Shown piece after piece: positions 12,745-21,153 of a DNA stretch of 64,000 nt (position 1 is the stretch's first letter; every line of letters begins with the position of its first letter). A program made the translations under genes and the position numbers. The notes below the pieces were generated by a model. It was not told the origin of the DNA. It searched no databases and worked only from the letters and a program-made list of their open reading frames with translations. The DNA comes from a virus, in IMG/VR virus record IMGVR_UViG_3300009034_000014, positions 1 through 64,000 of that record, one strand, 5' to 3'.

Positions 12745-13338
12745 TTAGAATGGTACGTCCGGATCCTCTTCGTTTTCATTACCAGGATGTTTTGGGGGTG
12801 GAAAACGAAAGGCTCGGCGTACTTTCTCTCGGTTCATCTCACTGAAGTCTTGATTCATCTCATCAGCTTTCGGGACGAACATTGTCCCTTTGGCCAGTCT
12901 CTCCAGCGTGACTTCCGCTACGATCTTATCAATCCACTTTTGTTGCTGGCGCAGGATTTCAAGTGCGGCACGGCGTCTTCCCTCTGCTCGCTTCTCACAC
13001 CACGCAATCACGGCGTTGATCTGCCGGATCATCCGCCAGACCCGACGTGGCTGGTCACCGGTCCAATTGAGCAACGAAGAAATTGCCTCTTCGAAAGGGA
13101 GCGGAGTGAGATAGACAGTTCTAACATTATTTGGCCACGGAATGTCTGCGAGCGAACACGGGACCAGAGATCCGGGTGCGCCTCCGCGCACCGGCCAGTA
13201 GAGCCTTCCGATCTTGAAGACCCGTGGCCTTCCGAGCGGAACATGCGGAGTGGTTGGAAAGTGGAAGCGAGCTTCTGCTGCTCGCAATCGTTCGAATGCG
13301 ATCTCCAGCACTTTCCAATTGTTGTCTTTGATTGACAT
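12745..13338 (-). CDS. hypothetical protein of the MoxR-VWA operon (197 aa)
   Basis: MSIKDNNWKVLEIAFERLRA, then a strand-rich middle (PRVFKIGRLYWPV) and a basic helical part (RVWRMIRQINAVIAWCEKRA). ATG 13338 overlaps the VWA stop (TGATG), so it is the third coupled gene after MoxR and VWA and may be a partner or target of that pair. No domain recognised. Confidence 0.55.
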   Translation of the reverse strand: MSIKDNNWKVLEIAFERLRAAEARFHFPTTPHVPLGRPRVFKIGRLYWPVRGGAPGSLVPCSLADIPWPNNVRTVYLTPLPFEEAISSLLNWTGDQPRRVWRMIRQINAVIAWCEKRAEGRRRAALEILRQQQKWIDKIVAEVTLERLAKGTMFVPKADEMNQDFSEMNREKVRRAFRFPPPKHPGNENEEDPDVPF

Positions 13339-14663
13339 CAGTCCACGATCACCTTCCGCGCCCATTCGGGCACGTCGTCAGTGTTTCGATCCTCGCCCAC
13401 GAGTGCCACGATGACTTTGAACCCGCGCGGCTTCTCCTCTGGGTAAGGGGTAAATCCATCTGTTAAAATAATCGCGATGTCCGGGCGCGGCCACAACTTC
13501 TCAGCGGCTTTCAGCGCCTCGCGCATATCCGTACCACCACCTCCGATCAGATCCACATCGCGTGCGGAGGCAACTTGGCTTGCAGCGGCTGCTGCGGCGT
13601 CGCAGGGCATGAACTTGGTTCTGGCGTGCCCGACGGTGCGGAGTACTCCGCGCAGTTCCCGGATCACGATACCAAGGTCGTGCCCCGACATGCTCCCCGA
13701 GGTATCACCCACCACCAGGACCTCTGGCTGTGGTCTACGCATGGCTGGAAAAATGATCCCGTTGCGGCTCGCGGCCTGCCTCCGACTCGGACGAGAATAA
13801 GAGTAGTCCACGCAACCAGCAACGTGCGACAGCGAGGAACGCACCGCGCCAGCGAGTTGCTTTCGCCAGTCCACTCGCGGAGGCTCGAGCAACTCCTCGG
13901 CCCAGCGGCGAACGCCAGCGGGCATGCTGCCCCTGCTCTTCGCGTACTCGCGCACTTGCCGGGCAACCTCACGGCGTATCAGCCCGGCTTCCGCGGGCTT
14001 GACTGATGGAACCTTGCTACCAGACGGTGGAAGCTCCCACGGCTCCGGCTGTCCGTGCGCGCACGATCCGCAGTTTCCAGCGCCTGGCCGGGGCAGCTCG
14101 GTGTCCGGTGTGCCCTGCGATTGCCCGCTGCCGTCGCCAGCCGAACTCGTAGCCGAAGAGGACGCGGGAGGCTGCGACCCCGAAGCCGCGCCGTCGCAAA
14201 TAGCGCCAGCGTCGCCGCCACCAGATACCGAGCTACTATCTGCCCCGACCAGTCGATGATAGTATTCTTCCGCCAGCAGATCGCGCGGGAAACCGAAATG
14301 ATCTGGAAGCAGCGGATCCGGTAGAGAGATCTCCTCGCGAACCAGATCGTCGTTGATCTCGCAGTCTACGGCCAAACCCCAACGACTGCGCTCCGCGCGT
14401 CCTACACCCGCACGCTTCGCACGCTCCGGATGCTCGCGCAGCAGGTGCCAGACCTCGTGGATCCAGATCCCGGCAAGGTGTGTCGTGGTCTGCGCGGAAA
14501 CGAATTCCGGGTCGTAGTACAGGCGCCAGTGCTGATCCACGCCAAGCTTCCCAACGCGATCACTCTTTACCTGGCTGAGAGCCCAGAGCGCGACAGCGAG
14601 GTACGGCCGTTTTTCCGCCGCGGCGAGCCTCGCGGCCATCAACTTTGTTTCCGCATCGCTCAT
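13338..14663 (-). CDS. VWA-like / putative metallopeptidase protein (441 aa)
   Basis: N-terminal domain with HEVWH (69-73, IWIHEVWHLLREH), an HExxH zinc-protease signature, as in DUF2201-type proteins. The middle is a Ser/Gly-rich linker with a Cys pair. The C-terminal VWA domain has a MIDAS motif DTSGSMS (320-326) and IILTDGFTPYPEE. In cellular genomes such proteins partner MoxR ATPases in remodelling or chaperone tasks. ATGA coupling to the MoxR gene supports the pair here. Whether the peptidase is active is unknown. Confidence 0.75.
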   Translation of the reverse strand: MSDAETKLMAARLAAAEKRPYLAVALWALSQVKSDRVGKLGVDQHWRLYYDPEFVSAQTTTHLAGIWIHEVWHLLREHPERAKRAGVGRAERSRWGLAVDCEINDDLVREEISLPDPLLPDHFGFPRDLLAEEYYHRLVGADSSSVSGGGDAGAICDGAASGSQPPASSSATSSAGDGSGQSQGTPDTELPRPGAGNCGSCAHGQPEPWELPPSGSKVPSVKPAEAGLIRREVARQVREYAKSRGSMPAGVRRWAEELLEPPRVDWRKQLAGAVRSSLSHVAGCVDYSYSRPSRRQAASRNGIIFPAMRRPQPEVLVVGDTSGSMSGHDLGIVIRELRGVLRTVGHARTKFMPCDAAAAAASQVASARDVDLIGGGGTDMREALKAAEKLWPRPDIAIILTDGFTPYPEEKPRGFKVIVALVGEDRNTDDVPEWARKVIVD

Positions 14664-15757
14664 GCCGCACCCTTCGCCAGTTTAAGAATATCCGTGAAGA
14701 TCCGAGCTTCCTCCGGAGCCTCCGCACCCTGGGGACGGAGGCTCGCGAGCCCACGCGCGGCACTCGTCGTAACATCGAGCTGGATCTTCGCCGCACGCGC
14801 AAGCACGCGCCAGCCAGCGTTCCAGCGGTTGATCTGCGCCCGCTTCTTTCCCTCACTCTTCGCGCTGGCGATCATGGCCACCACTGCCCCGAGTGCCGCG
14901 AAAAGTCGATCCCCACGCTCGGGCAATCTCTCCGAATCCGGATCTTCCAACAGCTTCAGAGGATCGGGGAGATCTTGTTCTTCCACCCATGCGAAATATT
15001 CCAGGGCCGCGGCCTCGCCAACGGATCCAGATAATAATTCAGTACGTACCTCGCCGTTGACACCGCCAGCTATGCACGCGGCAATCAGGCGCGCGGCCAT
15101 CTCCCAACTTCTGGGGCTAGGCCATGCACGACCAGCAGCGCTTTCGTCTGTCGGCTGCTGGAGCAGGAGACCAGGCCGGTGGTGAATGAATGCAGCCACG
15201 AGAGATCTGGACTGCGGCGTAGATCGTTCCCAGTTCACCGGGAGCTGGTTGATCTTCGGGGCAGGCCAACCCGCGATCATGCCCTCTGCCCACGCTTGGG
15301 CATCGAGGTGAAACTGCAGATGCAGGAATCGGTTGGCCAGCTCCGGAGTCAAGTCCCATTTGCCGCTGGATCTCTCCGGTGGATTCGCCATCGCGATCAC
15401 GGCCAGATCCGGAGGCAGCTTGCAATCTCCGACCACTCGCTCCAGCACCACGCGGAGCAGGGCTTGCATTGTTGCCGGGCTGCACGAGTTGATCTCGTCA
15501 AATACTAGAACACCGTCTCCTACCGCCGCTAGACGCTTCGCCCAGTCTGGCGGCGCGAGCTTGACGCCATCGATTTCCAGATATGGCAGTCCACCGAAGT
15601 CCGACGGCTCGCGGATAGACGCGATCACGATCTCGCTATGCAGCTTCATCGCTGAGATCAGCGCCTTGACTGTTTCCGTCTTGCCCACTCCGGGCGGTCC
15701 CCAGATGAGCACGGGAGTCCTCGTCAGTACAGCGATTTGCAGGGCTTGGGTATTCAT
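14660..15757 (-). CDS. MoxR-like AAA+ ATPase (365 aa)
   Basis: Walker A is GPPGVGKTE (20-28); Walker B is GVLVFDEINSC; AVIAMANPPERSSGKWDL and ELANRFLHLQF supply the sensor-1 and arginine-finger regions typical of MoxR/RavA-like AAA+ proteins. Would form a hexamer acting on the VWA protein encoded next. The start ATG 15757 follows AAGGAG. The C-terminal ~120 residues are alanine-rich and helical. Confidence 0.8.
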   Translation of the reverse strand: MNTQALQIAVLTRTPVLIWGPPGVGKTETVKALISAMKLHSEIVIASIREPSDFGGLPYLEIDGVKLAPPDWAKRLAAVGDGVLVFDEINSCSPATMQALLRVVLERVVGDCKLPPDLAVIAMANPPERSSGKWDLTPELANRFLHLQFHLDAQAWAEGMIAGWPAPKINQLPVNWERSTPQSRSLVAAFIHHRPGLLLQQPTDESAAGRAWPSPRSWEMAARLIAACIAGGVNGEVRTELLSGSVGEAAALEYFAWVEEQDLPDPLKLLEDPDSERLPERGDRLFAALGAVVAMIASAKSEGKKRAQINRWNAGWRVLARAAKIQLDVTTSAARGLASLRPQGAEAPEEARIFTDILKLAKGAA

Positions 15758-15807
15758 TCGCGATCTCCTTTATTCTTACATTGAATGTCGAAACTTATCA
15801 TCGGGGC

Positions 15808-16599
15808 TCAATCCAGCCAGCGCGTCAATCGCCAACGTAGTCCCTGTCGCTTGCCCGCCTCCGGCGGGCGTATTATCGCAGTGCAATCGTACACATCGTA
15901 GCCCTTGCCTTGGCGCACTGCGCGGATCAGTAAGGCATTTGCTGGCACCTTGTGCTTCGCTCGGCAATCACGTTCTTCGTATTCGTTTAAGATCTCTAGC
16001 ACAACACGATTTTCGCCACGCTCCGTTACGTGTCGACCGAGTTTATGCTGAGCCATCAAAAACCTTGCGGGTTGCACGATCAGATTCCACGTTATCTGCT
16101 GGGCAGACCAAGGCTTTTTCTCGTGCCATACTTTTTCCACGGTCGCAGATGCCGAGCCGAAGTTCACTTCCCAATCGACTTCAACGCTACACCTGCCGGA
16201 ATTTTCCACCCAACTAGAACCGCCCTCGCGGTAGTCTGCTGATATCATAACTCCGCGAGCCCGGTTCGTCGCACGCTGGCCCATTTGACCGTGGAAAGTA
16301 GGTGGCGGTCTGCGATTTCTTTCCGCTCGTCGCCTCTTGTGCTTATTGCCAGCAACTATCGCACTGTCCGTGAGCATGCTCGGCAGTTCTGAACTGTGTA
16401 GTTGCGTCCTGCACGCAACCCGCCACAGATTCAGCACCTCCCAACACCGGCAACCTGCGCCATCCAACTGGACCAACGCCTCCTCTCGACTTAGCCACCC
16501 TCTGGCATGATCCGGGAAGTGCAGGCGTCCTCGCCCGTCAAGTTCTATCCGGTGCATGTGCCCACTGCAGCGGACGCGGCATGTGGCAATCGCAGTCAT
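15808..16599 (-). CDS. hypothetical protein (263 aa)
   Basis: MTAIATCRVRCSGHMHRIEL then VQLDGAGCRCWEVLNLW; contains several Cys/His near the N-terminus and a basic stretch (KHKRRRAERNRR). The C-terminal half has WNLIVQPARFLMAQHKLGRH and RVVLEILNEYEERDC. Coupled to the preceding gene by overlap. No family recognised. Confidence 0.5.
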   Translation of the reverse strand: MTAIATCRVRCSGHMHRIELDGRGRLHFPDHARGWLSREEALVQLDGAGCRCWEVLNLWRVACRTQLHSSELPSMLTDSAIVAGNKHKRRRAERNRRPPPTFHGQMGQRATNRARGVMISADYREGGSSWVENSGRCSVEVDWEVNFGSASATVEKVWHEKKPWSAQQITWNLIVQPARFLMAQHKLGRHVTERGENRVVLEILNEYEERDCRAKHKVPANALLIRAVRQGKGYDVYDCTAIIRPPEAGKRQGLRWRLTRWLD

Positions 16600-16787
16600 T
16601 CCGCAGGGCGAATCCACGGCTCCAGAAGCCGCAGGATCGCATTATCGATGATCTCCACATCGGCGTCCGAACAAGTGTTTCGATCTATATATAATTGATC
16701 AACCGCCGGGATAATGCACTCCGGTACTCCGTAGTCTGCCTCGCGTCCTGGCTGCGGGACGCGGAGATCCAATATGGTCCTGACCAT
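16596..16787 (-). CDS. hypothetical acidic protein (63 aa)
   Basis: The start ATG 16787 (MVRTILDLRVPQPGREADYG) has AGGAGGTG at ideal spacing. Continues VPECIIPAVDQLYIDRNTCS and ends EPWIRPAE. Overlaps the next gene by 4 nt. Function unknown. Confidence 0.55.
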   Translation of the reverse strand: MVRTILDLRVPQPGREADYGVPECIIPAVDQLYIDRNTCSDADVEIIDNAILRLLEPWIRPAE

Positions 16788-16788
16788 C

Positions 16789-16968
16789 TCACACCTCCTC
16801 TCGGACGTATTCTGCCTCTGTGCGCTCCTCCGCACTCGGGACGGTACCATGACGCACCACGATCCCCTCACAGTCGCACTCTGCTCGGAGGCATTCCCAC
16901 CACTGATTGCCCATTTCGTCTTCGCATTCTCGGCCATCCGCCTCTCGAATCCAATATCTGATTTTCAT
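16789..16968 (-). CDS. hypothetical acidic protein (59 aa)
   Basis: Reads MKIRYWIREADGRECEDEMG, NQWWECLRAECDCEGIVV and ends EERTEAEYVREEV. Contains four cysteines in a possible metal site. ATG 16968 overlaps the SNF2 stop by ATGA; one base separates its stop from the next ATG. Function unknown. Confidence 0.55.
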   Translation of the reverse strand: MKIRYWIREADGRECEDEMGNQWWECLRAECDCEGIVVRHGTVPSAEERTEAEYVREEV

Positions 16969-19121
16969 TTCGAGACTCCTTTCAGTTCGGCGATCAACTT
17001 CTCGCCGATCTGTCTGTGGTATTTCGGCAAAATCCTACGAGCCAGCCAGACCTGGCCATCGGTCAGCGGATCGGTCAATGATTTCTCGGCCAGTTCCTTG
17101 CCCACTCTGGTGTCGATCTTGTTGAATCCGCAGCCGTCCAGCGCCCGCGCGCCGTCACAACCTTCAGCTAGCATCTGTAGACCTTTCGCTGCGGCCTCTC
17201 GCTGAGCGTCCGTGGCTTTCGGGTAACTCTTCGGCCGCGCCGCACGCTTCCGATCATCGGTCGGTACCACGATGTCGGTCGAGTTGTCCAGCGCAGCGTC
17301 GGCCACCTCCTGTTTCTCGACCAGGACGTGGGCCATCCTTGCGTCGAGGCTGCCGTCCACCACCAGGTGCTGCACGAGCACCGACTCGGTCTGACCGATC
17401 CGGTGCGTCCGGTCCTCAGCCTGCGTCACATTCGCCGGCACCCAATCCAGCTCCGCGAATACCACATGGCTGGCTGCCGTGAGAGTGAGCCCTACGCCAG
17501 CGGCCGTGATCGACCCGATGAAAACCTTCACCGCCGAATCACTCTGGAATCGATCCACCGCGGTCTGCCGATCGGCTTGGCTCGTGTCTCCGGTCAGCCG
17601 CACGGCGCTGTCGCCGTAGTGCTCGGCCAGCGCCGCGATCACGTCCTTGTGGTGCGCGAAGGCCACGATCTTCTCGACGCCGGATTCTAGCGCGCCGTCG
17701 ATGTGGTCAATGACGGCCGGGATCTTGGCCACGGCCACGGCGTGCCGCAGTTTCGAGATCTCGGTGAAGGCTGCCTTCGCCGCCTCGCTCAGTTTCCCGA
17801 CCGCGGCCCGGTACGATTTGTCATCCCCCGCCGCGTGCGCGAGGTCAGCCTCGTCCCGTAGCTCGGCCAGCCGGTCCTCGTGCTGACGGAAGGCCTTCTG
17901 CTCCGCGCGCACTGCCGCGCCAGCGCCATTCGGCGCCAGCTCGACCACCTGGCGTCGCTTCGCCGGCAGCTCTGAGAGCACGTCTTTTTTCAACCGCCTC
18001 ACCATCACCAGCGCCCGGAGCCGCGCCTGTAGCTCGTCGAGATGAGACGCGCCGCTGAAGGACCAGCCGAATCGATTCTGCTGCGCGTCGCAGTAGCGTT
18101 TCGCGAAGCGAAAGAAGTTTCCAAACTCGCTCGGCAGCATCGCCGCCAGCACGGGCTGGATCTCAATCGGCCGATTCAGGAGGGGCGTCCCCGTAAGAAA
18201 GAGCTTGCGCTTGCAGCGGTCGACCAGACCGGGCTTGCGCTCATCGTCCTTCTTGCGGGGCGGCACTCCGAGCACGCGCTTCGTCCGCTGTGCTTTCTGA
18301 GATTTTACCTTGTGGGCCTCGTCCACGATCAAGAGATCCCACTCCCGCGCCATCAGCGCGTCAAAAACCTTGCCCTTCACGCGATCATAATTGCAGATCA
18401 CGATCTGGGCGTCGTCCGGGATCGGGTTGCCGTTCTCGACGACGTGGATCCGGAATTCCCGGACCAGCCACTTCTCCGCCTCGCGCCGCCAGTTGATCCG
18501 GAGGCTGGCGGGGACGATGACCAGCACCGTCCGAATTTCAGGACTGGCATTAATGACGCCAAGAGCCTGGATCGTCTTACCAAGTCCCATGGTATCGGCC
18601 AGGAGTGTCGATTCTCGCGCCATCGCATAGGCGATTCCAGCGCGCTGAAATGGCAGATACTCCAGCCCCTCTGGCGCGGGCACGTCGATCTCTGCGTCAG
18701 CGGCTCTGGACTGCTCGACAGCCTGCTCAGTCTCGGATAGCCGATCTCGCACGGCATCGACAGCGTACTGTATCAGCCGGACAGCGATAGCGCGATCAGA
18801 GGTCCACCACCGCTTCTTGTCGCGATCCCACCGGAATCCGGCCTGTTTCGGAATCTCACGGTGATCGTAGTCACAGCGGCAGACGTAGCGATCACCGTCC
18901 AGCACGATCCGCGCCACAGGGGCCAGCACGCAGAGGAAGCTCTCCACTCCATCGGCCGCGCCCTTCTCTTCGTCAGACAGCTCCGGGCCGTCCTGTGGCG
19001 CGGTCTGCGGGCACGACACGTGCCGTGCGGGCTGGCCACGGCTCCACTCGATCTCCGCACCGACCGCGATCTCCTCTCCGCAGTCGGCGCAAACACCGCT
19101 ATATTTCGCGCGGATGACCAT
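16965..19121 (-). CDS. SNF2-family helicase with N-terminal zinc ribbon (718 aa)
   Basis: Order: zinc ribbon with CADCGEEIAVGAEIEWSRG and HVSC (residues 11-37); a short domain with GFRWDRDKKRWWT (DUF5710-like by eye, 95-108); then a full SNF2 ATPase with Walker A TMGLGKTIQ (about 177-185), DEAH (267-270), LFLTGTPLLNRP, and the C-lobe AAGVGLTLTAASHVVFAELD plus QAEDRTHRIGQ. Resembles SMARCAL1-like remodelling or annealing helicases. ATG 19121 overlaps the upstream stop (TGATG). Role in the phage unknown; may act on forks or protein-DNA complexes. Confidence 0.85.
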   Translation of the reverse strand: MVIRAKYSGVCADCGEEIAVGAEIEWSRGQPARHVSCPQTAPQDGPELSDEEKGAADGVESFLCVLAPVARIVLDGDRYVCRCDYDHREIPKQAGFRWDRDKKRWWTSDRAIAVRLIQYAVDAVRDRLSETEQAVEQSRAADAEIDVPAPEGLEYLPFQRAGIAYAMARESTLLADTMGLGKTIQALGVINASPEIRTVLVIVPASLRINWRREAEKWLVREFRIHVVENGNPIPDDAQIVICNYDRVKGKVFDALMAREWDLLIVDEAHKVKSQKAQRTKRVLGVPPRKKDDERKPGLVDRCKRKLFLTGTPLLNRPIEIQPVLAAMLPSEFGNFFRFAKRYCDAQQNRFGWSFSGASHLDELQARLRALVMVRRLKKDVLSELPAKRRQVVELAPNGAGAAVRAEQKAFRQHEDRLAELRDEADLAHAAGDDKSYRAAVGKLSEAAKAAFTEISKLRHAVAVAKIPAVIDHIDGALESGVEKIVAFAHHKDVIAALAEHYGDSAVRLTGDTSQADRQTAVDRFQSDSAVKVFIGSITAAGVGLTLTAASHVVFAELDWVPANVTQAEDRTHRIGQTESVLVQHLVVDGSLDARMAHVLVEKQEVADAALDNSTDIVVPTDDRKRAARPKSYPKATDAQREAAAKGLQMLAEGCDGARALDGCGFNKIDTRVGKELAEKSLTDPLTDGQVWLARRILPKYHRQIGEKLIAELKGVSK

Positions 19122-19321
19122 CACACCGCGCCGCAACGAGGGCATTCCCAGCCCTCATCTGTGGAGAGCCACAGCTCCCCGCAATACGCACATGTGCCAT
19201 CTGCGGGGACCACTGTCCATCGCCCCCCACACGGACAGTGCATCTCTTGTAGACCGGGAGAAAACCCGGCATCGATGTCCAAGATCTCGTCACCACATTT
19301 GTCACATCTTGATTTCGCCAT
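19121..19321 (-). CDS. double zinc-ribbon protein (66 aa)
   Basis: The start ATG 19321 (MAKSRCDKCGDEILDIDAGF) follows GGGAGG. Three Cys pairs are visible: CDKC, CPC with CAYC, and CPRC at the C-terminus. Consistent with two small zinc ribbons. Coupled to the SNF2 gene by TGATG, so a partner of the helicase is possible. Confidence 0.6.
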   Translation of the reverse strand: MAKSRCDKCGDEILDIDAGFSPGLQEMHCPCGGRWTVVPADGTCAYCGELWLSTDEGWECPRCGAV

Positions 19322-19367
19322 CGTACACCTCCCGCGCCCTCCAGGGCGCAAAGTCTGGGGCACTCGG

Positions 19368-19616
19368 TCAGCACCCGCAGTAGCTATCCGACCATTCCCC
19401 ATCCGGGGTCATGTCGGAAAATGTGAAATTCCGGCCGCACTCCCAGCAGTTTTTCGTCTCTGCTGAACGCCGGCGGGGAGCGCGGGTGGTCGTACTCGAT
19501 CCGGCGCAGTCTACGTGCCGAGCACCGCCGCTCTTGCTCCACTCGATCCGGTCACCGACGCTGATCGCGCCGCCGCACACTCGGCAGGTCCCTCGATATT
19601 TCGCCGTGATCGTCAT
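19368..19616 (-). CDS. zinc-ribbon protein sharing the SNF2 N-terminal domain (82 aa)
   Basis: The start ATG 19616 (MTITAKYRGTCRVCGGAISV) has GGAGGAGT upstream. Residues 5-37 match the zinc ribbon of the SNF2 protein (AKYxGxCxxCGxxIxVGxxI, EWSxGxxARHVxC). A second Cys pair (CWECG) and a terminal CGC follow. A stand-alone duplicate of the helicase's recognition module. Confidence 0.6.
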   Translation of the reverse strand: MTITAKYRGTCRVCGGAISVGDRIEWSKSGGARHVDCAGSSTTTRAPRRRSAETKNCWECGRNFTFSDMTPDGEWSDSYCGC

Positions 19617-19852
19617 GACTCCTCCTCGTCGTCGTCCAGCCCGTCCTCGCGGTACAGATCCAGCTCGCACCGCGGAGCGCAGTCACCGCAGAGCCATCCC
19701 GCCGTACTCCCGTCTTCTCTAAGGATCCGGCGAAAAGCCTCGCGGCGGCCTTCGGCCCGGCCGCACGACATGCAGACGACGACGGGGTGAGATGACACGT
19801 GAGTGTCCCCGCCGCCGCCTGCAATTTGAGTTTTTTTGCTTGTCCGTGTCAT
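19613..19852 (-). CDS. small zinc-ribbon protein (79 aa)
   Basis: MTRTSKKTQIAGGGGDTHVS, then CMSCGRAEGRREAF and WLCGDCAPRCELD, giving two CxxC pairs, and an acidic tail (GLDDDEEES). First gene after the 447 bp gap, with a possible promoter directly upstream. Coupled to the next gene by 4 nt overlap. Confidence 0.6.
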   Translation of the reverse strand: MTRTSKKTQIAGGGGDTHVSSHPVVVCMSCGRAEGRREAFRRILREDGSTAGWLCGDCAPRCELDLYREDGLDDDEEES

Positions 19853-20299
19853 CTCGGTTTATTATTACTGCAAATAACGTGCCGTAGCAAATCTGTGTAG
19901 AATCAATGACTTATGCGGCGCTCACTGTCCCCATTTAGACACACACCTATGCAAGCTTTTCACTTATGTAATGATTTCACTGAACTTAGCTGCTATGCAG
20001 TATTTTACCATATACGAAATTATTACATAGTTTTTCGAAGCGTTTACAGGCCGCGTGAGCCTCTGTTTCGGATCGAGGCATAGTCTACTATTCATCGACC
20101 GAAACGCGCGCGCTGTGGGCGCCGCTATCGATTCAGTATGTACCTGATATCTGTAGCGTTTTTCGGCCTATCGCGAACAGAGGCATTCTGGTGCTTCTCT
20201 CTGGTGATCCGGCGAAATGAGGTGATTTGTAAACCACTAATATTACGTAGGTATTTCTGATGCGTAGGATTATGATTTGGAGGGGGATGGGGAGGGCTA
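19853..20299. other. 447 bp AT-rich non-coding gap between late and early halves
   Basis: No convincing gene on either strand: the open frames here lack ribosome sites and resemble nothing. It contains a 9 bp inverted repeat (GCCTCTGTT 20059-20067, AACAGAGGC 20176-20184) and several TATNAT-like hexamers. I see no hairpin with a U-tract. Confidence 0.5.
19862..19890 (-). promoter_or_regulatory. possible promoter for the zinc-ribbon/SNF2 genes
   Basis: Minus strand: TTGCTA (19890-19885), 17 bp, TAATAA (19867-19862). The start would fall only a few bases from ATG 19852, implying a nearly leaderless message with no Shine-Dalgarno. Weak evidence. Confidence 0.3.
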
Positions 20300-20680
20300 T
20301 CAGGTCAAGGAGTCCAGCCTCGCCTGGTAGGCGTCGATCACGGCCTGGAGCATGAGCACGTTCCGGATGACCAAGGCCTGGCCTTGCTTGAAGCGCATAA
20401 ATTCCTCGGTTGCTTCCAGTTGACTGCGGATCTTCCACTCGGAAATTTTCCGATCCCGATCTAGCAGCGCGCTGGAATACACAGCTCGCCACTGTCGATA
20501 CTCGGCATCGATCAGGATCTCCTGCTCGCGTGCTCCCGCGAGCGCGAGGCCGAAGGAGAGTATCTCGCCAGCCAACGCTTCCGGATTTTTCTCCCGCGCG
20601 ATCTCCAGCGGGAACGGAATCCGGATATCCTTTTCTCCGATTCGGATAACGATTTCGGAGCTACTCTTGTCAGCCTTCAT
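20300..20680 (-). CDS. hypothetical helical protein at the end of the late operon (126 aa)
   Basis: Begins with a short beta section (EIVIRIGEKDIRIPFPLEIA) and continues as helices (FGLALAGAREQEILIDAEYR, IRNVLMLQAVIDAYQARLD). Lies after the lysis cassette, last gene before the non-coding gap. Function unknown. Confidence 0.55.
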   Translation of the reverse strand: MKADKSSSEIVIRIGEKDIRIPFPLEIAREKNPEALAGEILSFGLALAGAREQEILIDAEYRQWRAVYSSALLDRDRKISEWKIRSQLEATEEFMRFKQGQALVIRNVLMLQAVIDAYQARLDSLT

Positions 20681-20933
20681 CCTCGCATACCTTTCTCTTA
20701 TCGCGGTTATTGCGTGAGCAGATCTTGTTTTTCAAAGTTTTTAATTTCTGGATCTGCGCGTCGATGTCGTCGAGGCACATCTTGCTCTTGCTGTCATGGC
20801 GATGACACTGCTTCGCGCGCTCGCCCCGCACTTTCATGCCGTGATTCTCGTAACGATCCGGGAAGTCTTCGGCGTCGCCGTCACCGTCGTCGCTATTGGA
20901 ACGCTTACGCAGGAAACTCCAGGGCCACCACAT
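20670..20933 (-). CDS. charged hypothetical protein (87 aa)
   Basis: The start ATG 20933 (MWWPWSFLRKRSNSDDGDGD) follows GGGGAG. The Trp-rich first residues could touch a membrane. The rest is hydrophilic with scattered Cys (QCHRHDSKSKMCLDD). Sits directly behind a small membrane protein of the lysis cassette. Function unknown. Confidence 0.5.
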   Translation of the reverse strand: MWWPWSFLRKRSNSDDGDGDAEDFPDRYENHGMKVRGERAKQCHRHDSKSKMCLDDIDAQIQKLKTLKNKICSRNNRDKRKVCEDEG

Positions 20934-20937
20934 TGGA

Positions 20938-21153
20938 TCACTCCCCTTCTCCGACGGCATCGGTCAGCGCCGCTATCGTCTCGTTCAGCTCGGTGGATAG
21001 CGAAGTGTACTTCGCCAGATACTTTTCTGTCTTTGCCTCTAGACGATCATATAGCCGGGTTACCTGCCGATCTTTTCGGATAGCGAACCAGATCGCGATT
21101 ACGGCTATTCCCGCGAGCCCCGTCTGTCTGAGGATTTCAAGCAGAGTGTTCAT
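20938..21153 (-). CDS. small one-TM membrane protein, holin or accessory candidate (71 aa)
   Basis: One transmembrane segment (TGLAGIAVIAIWFAI, residues 11-25), then a basic and helical cytoplasmic tail (TRLYDRLEAKTEKYLAKYTS). This is the topology of BhlA-like small holins. ATGA coupling with the next membrane gene upstream. Lysis role inferred from position beside the endolysin. Confidence 0.55.
   Translation of the reverse strand: MNTLLEILRQTGLAGIAVIAIWFAIRKDRQVTRLYDRLEAKTEKYLAKYTSLSTELNETIAALTDAVGEGE

Noticed and set aside
12394-13335. 313-codon plus-strand frame
   Set aside because: Antisense to three coupled minus-strand genes with good starts; composition is that of a shadow frame.
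20133-20492. 119-codon frame reaching into the AT-rich gap
   Set aside because: Mostly antiparallel overlap of the 20300-20680 gene in another frame, without ribosome site or family resemblance.
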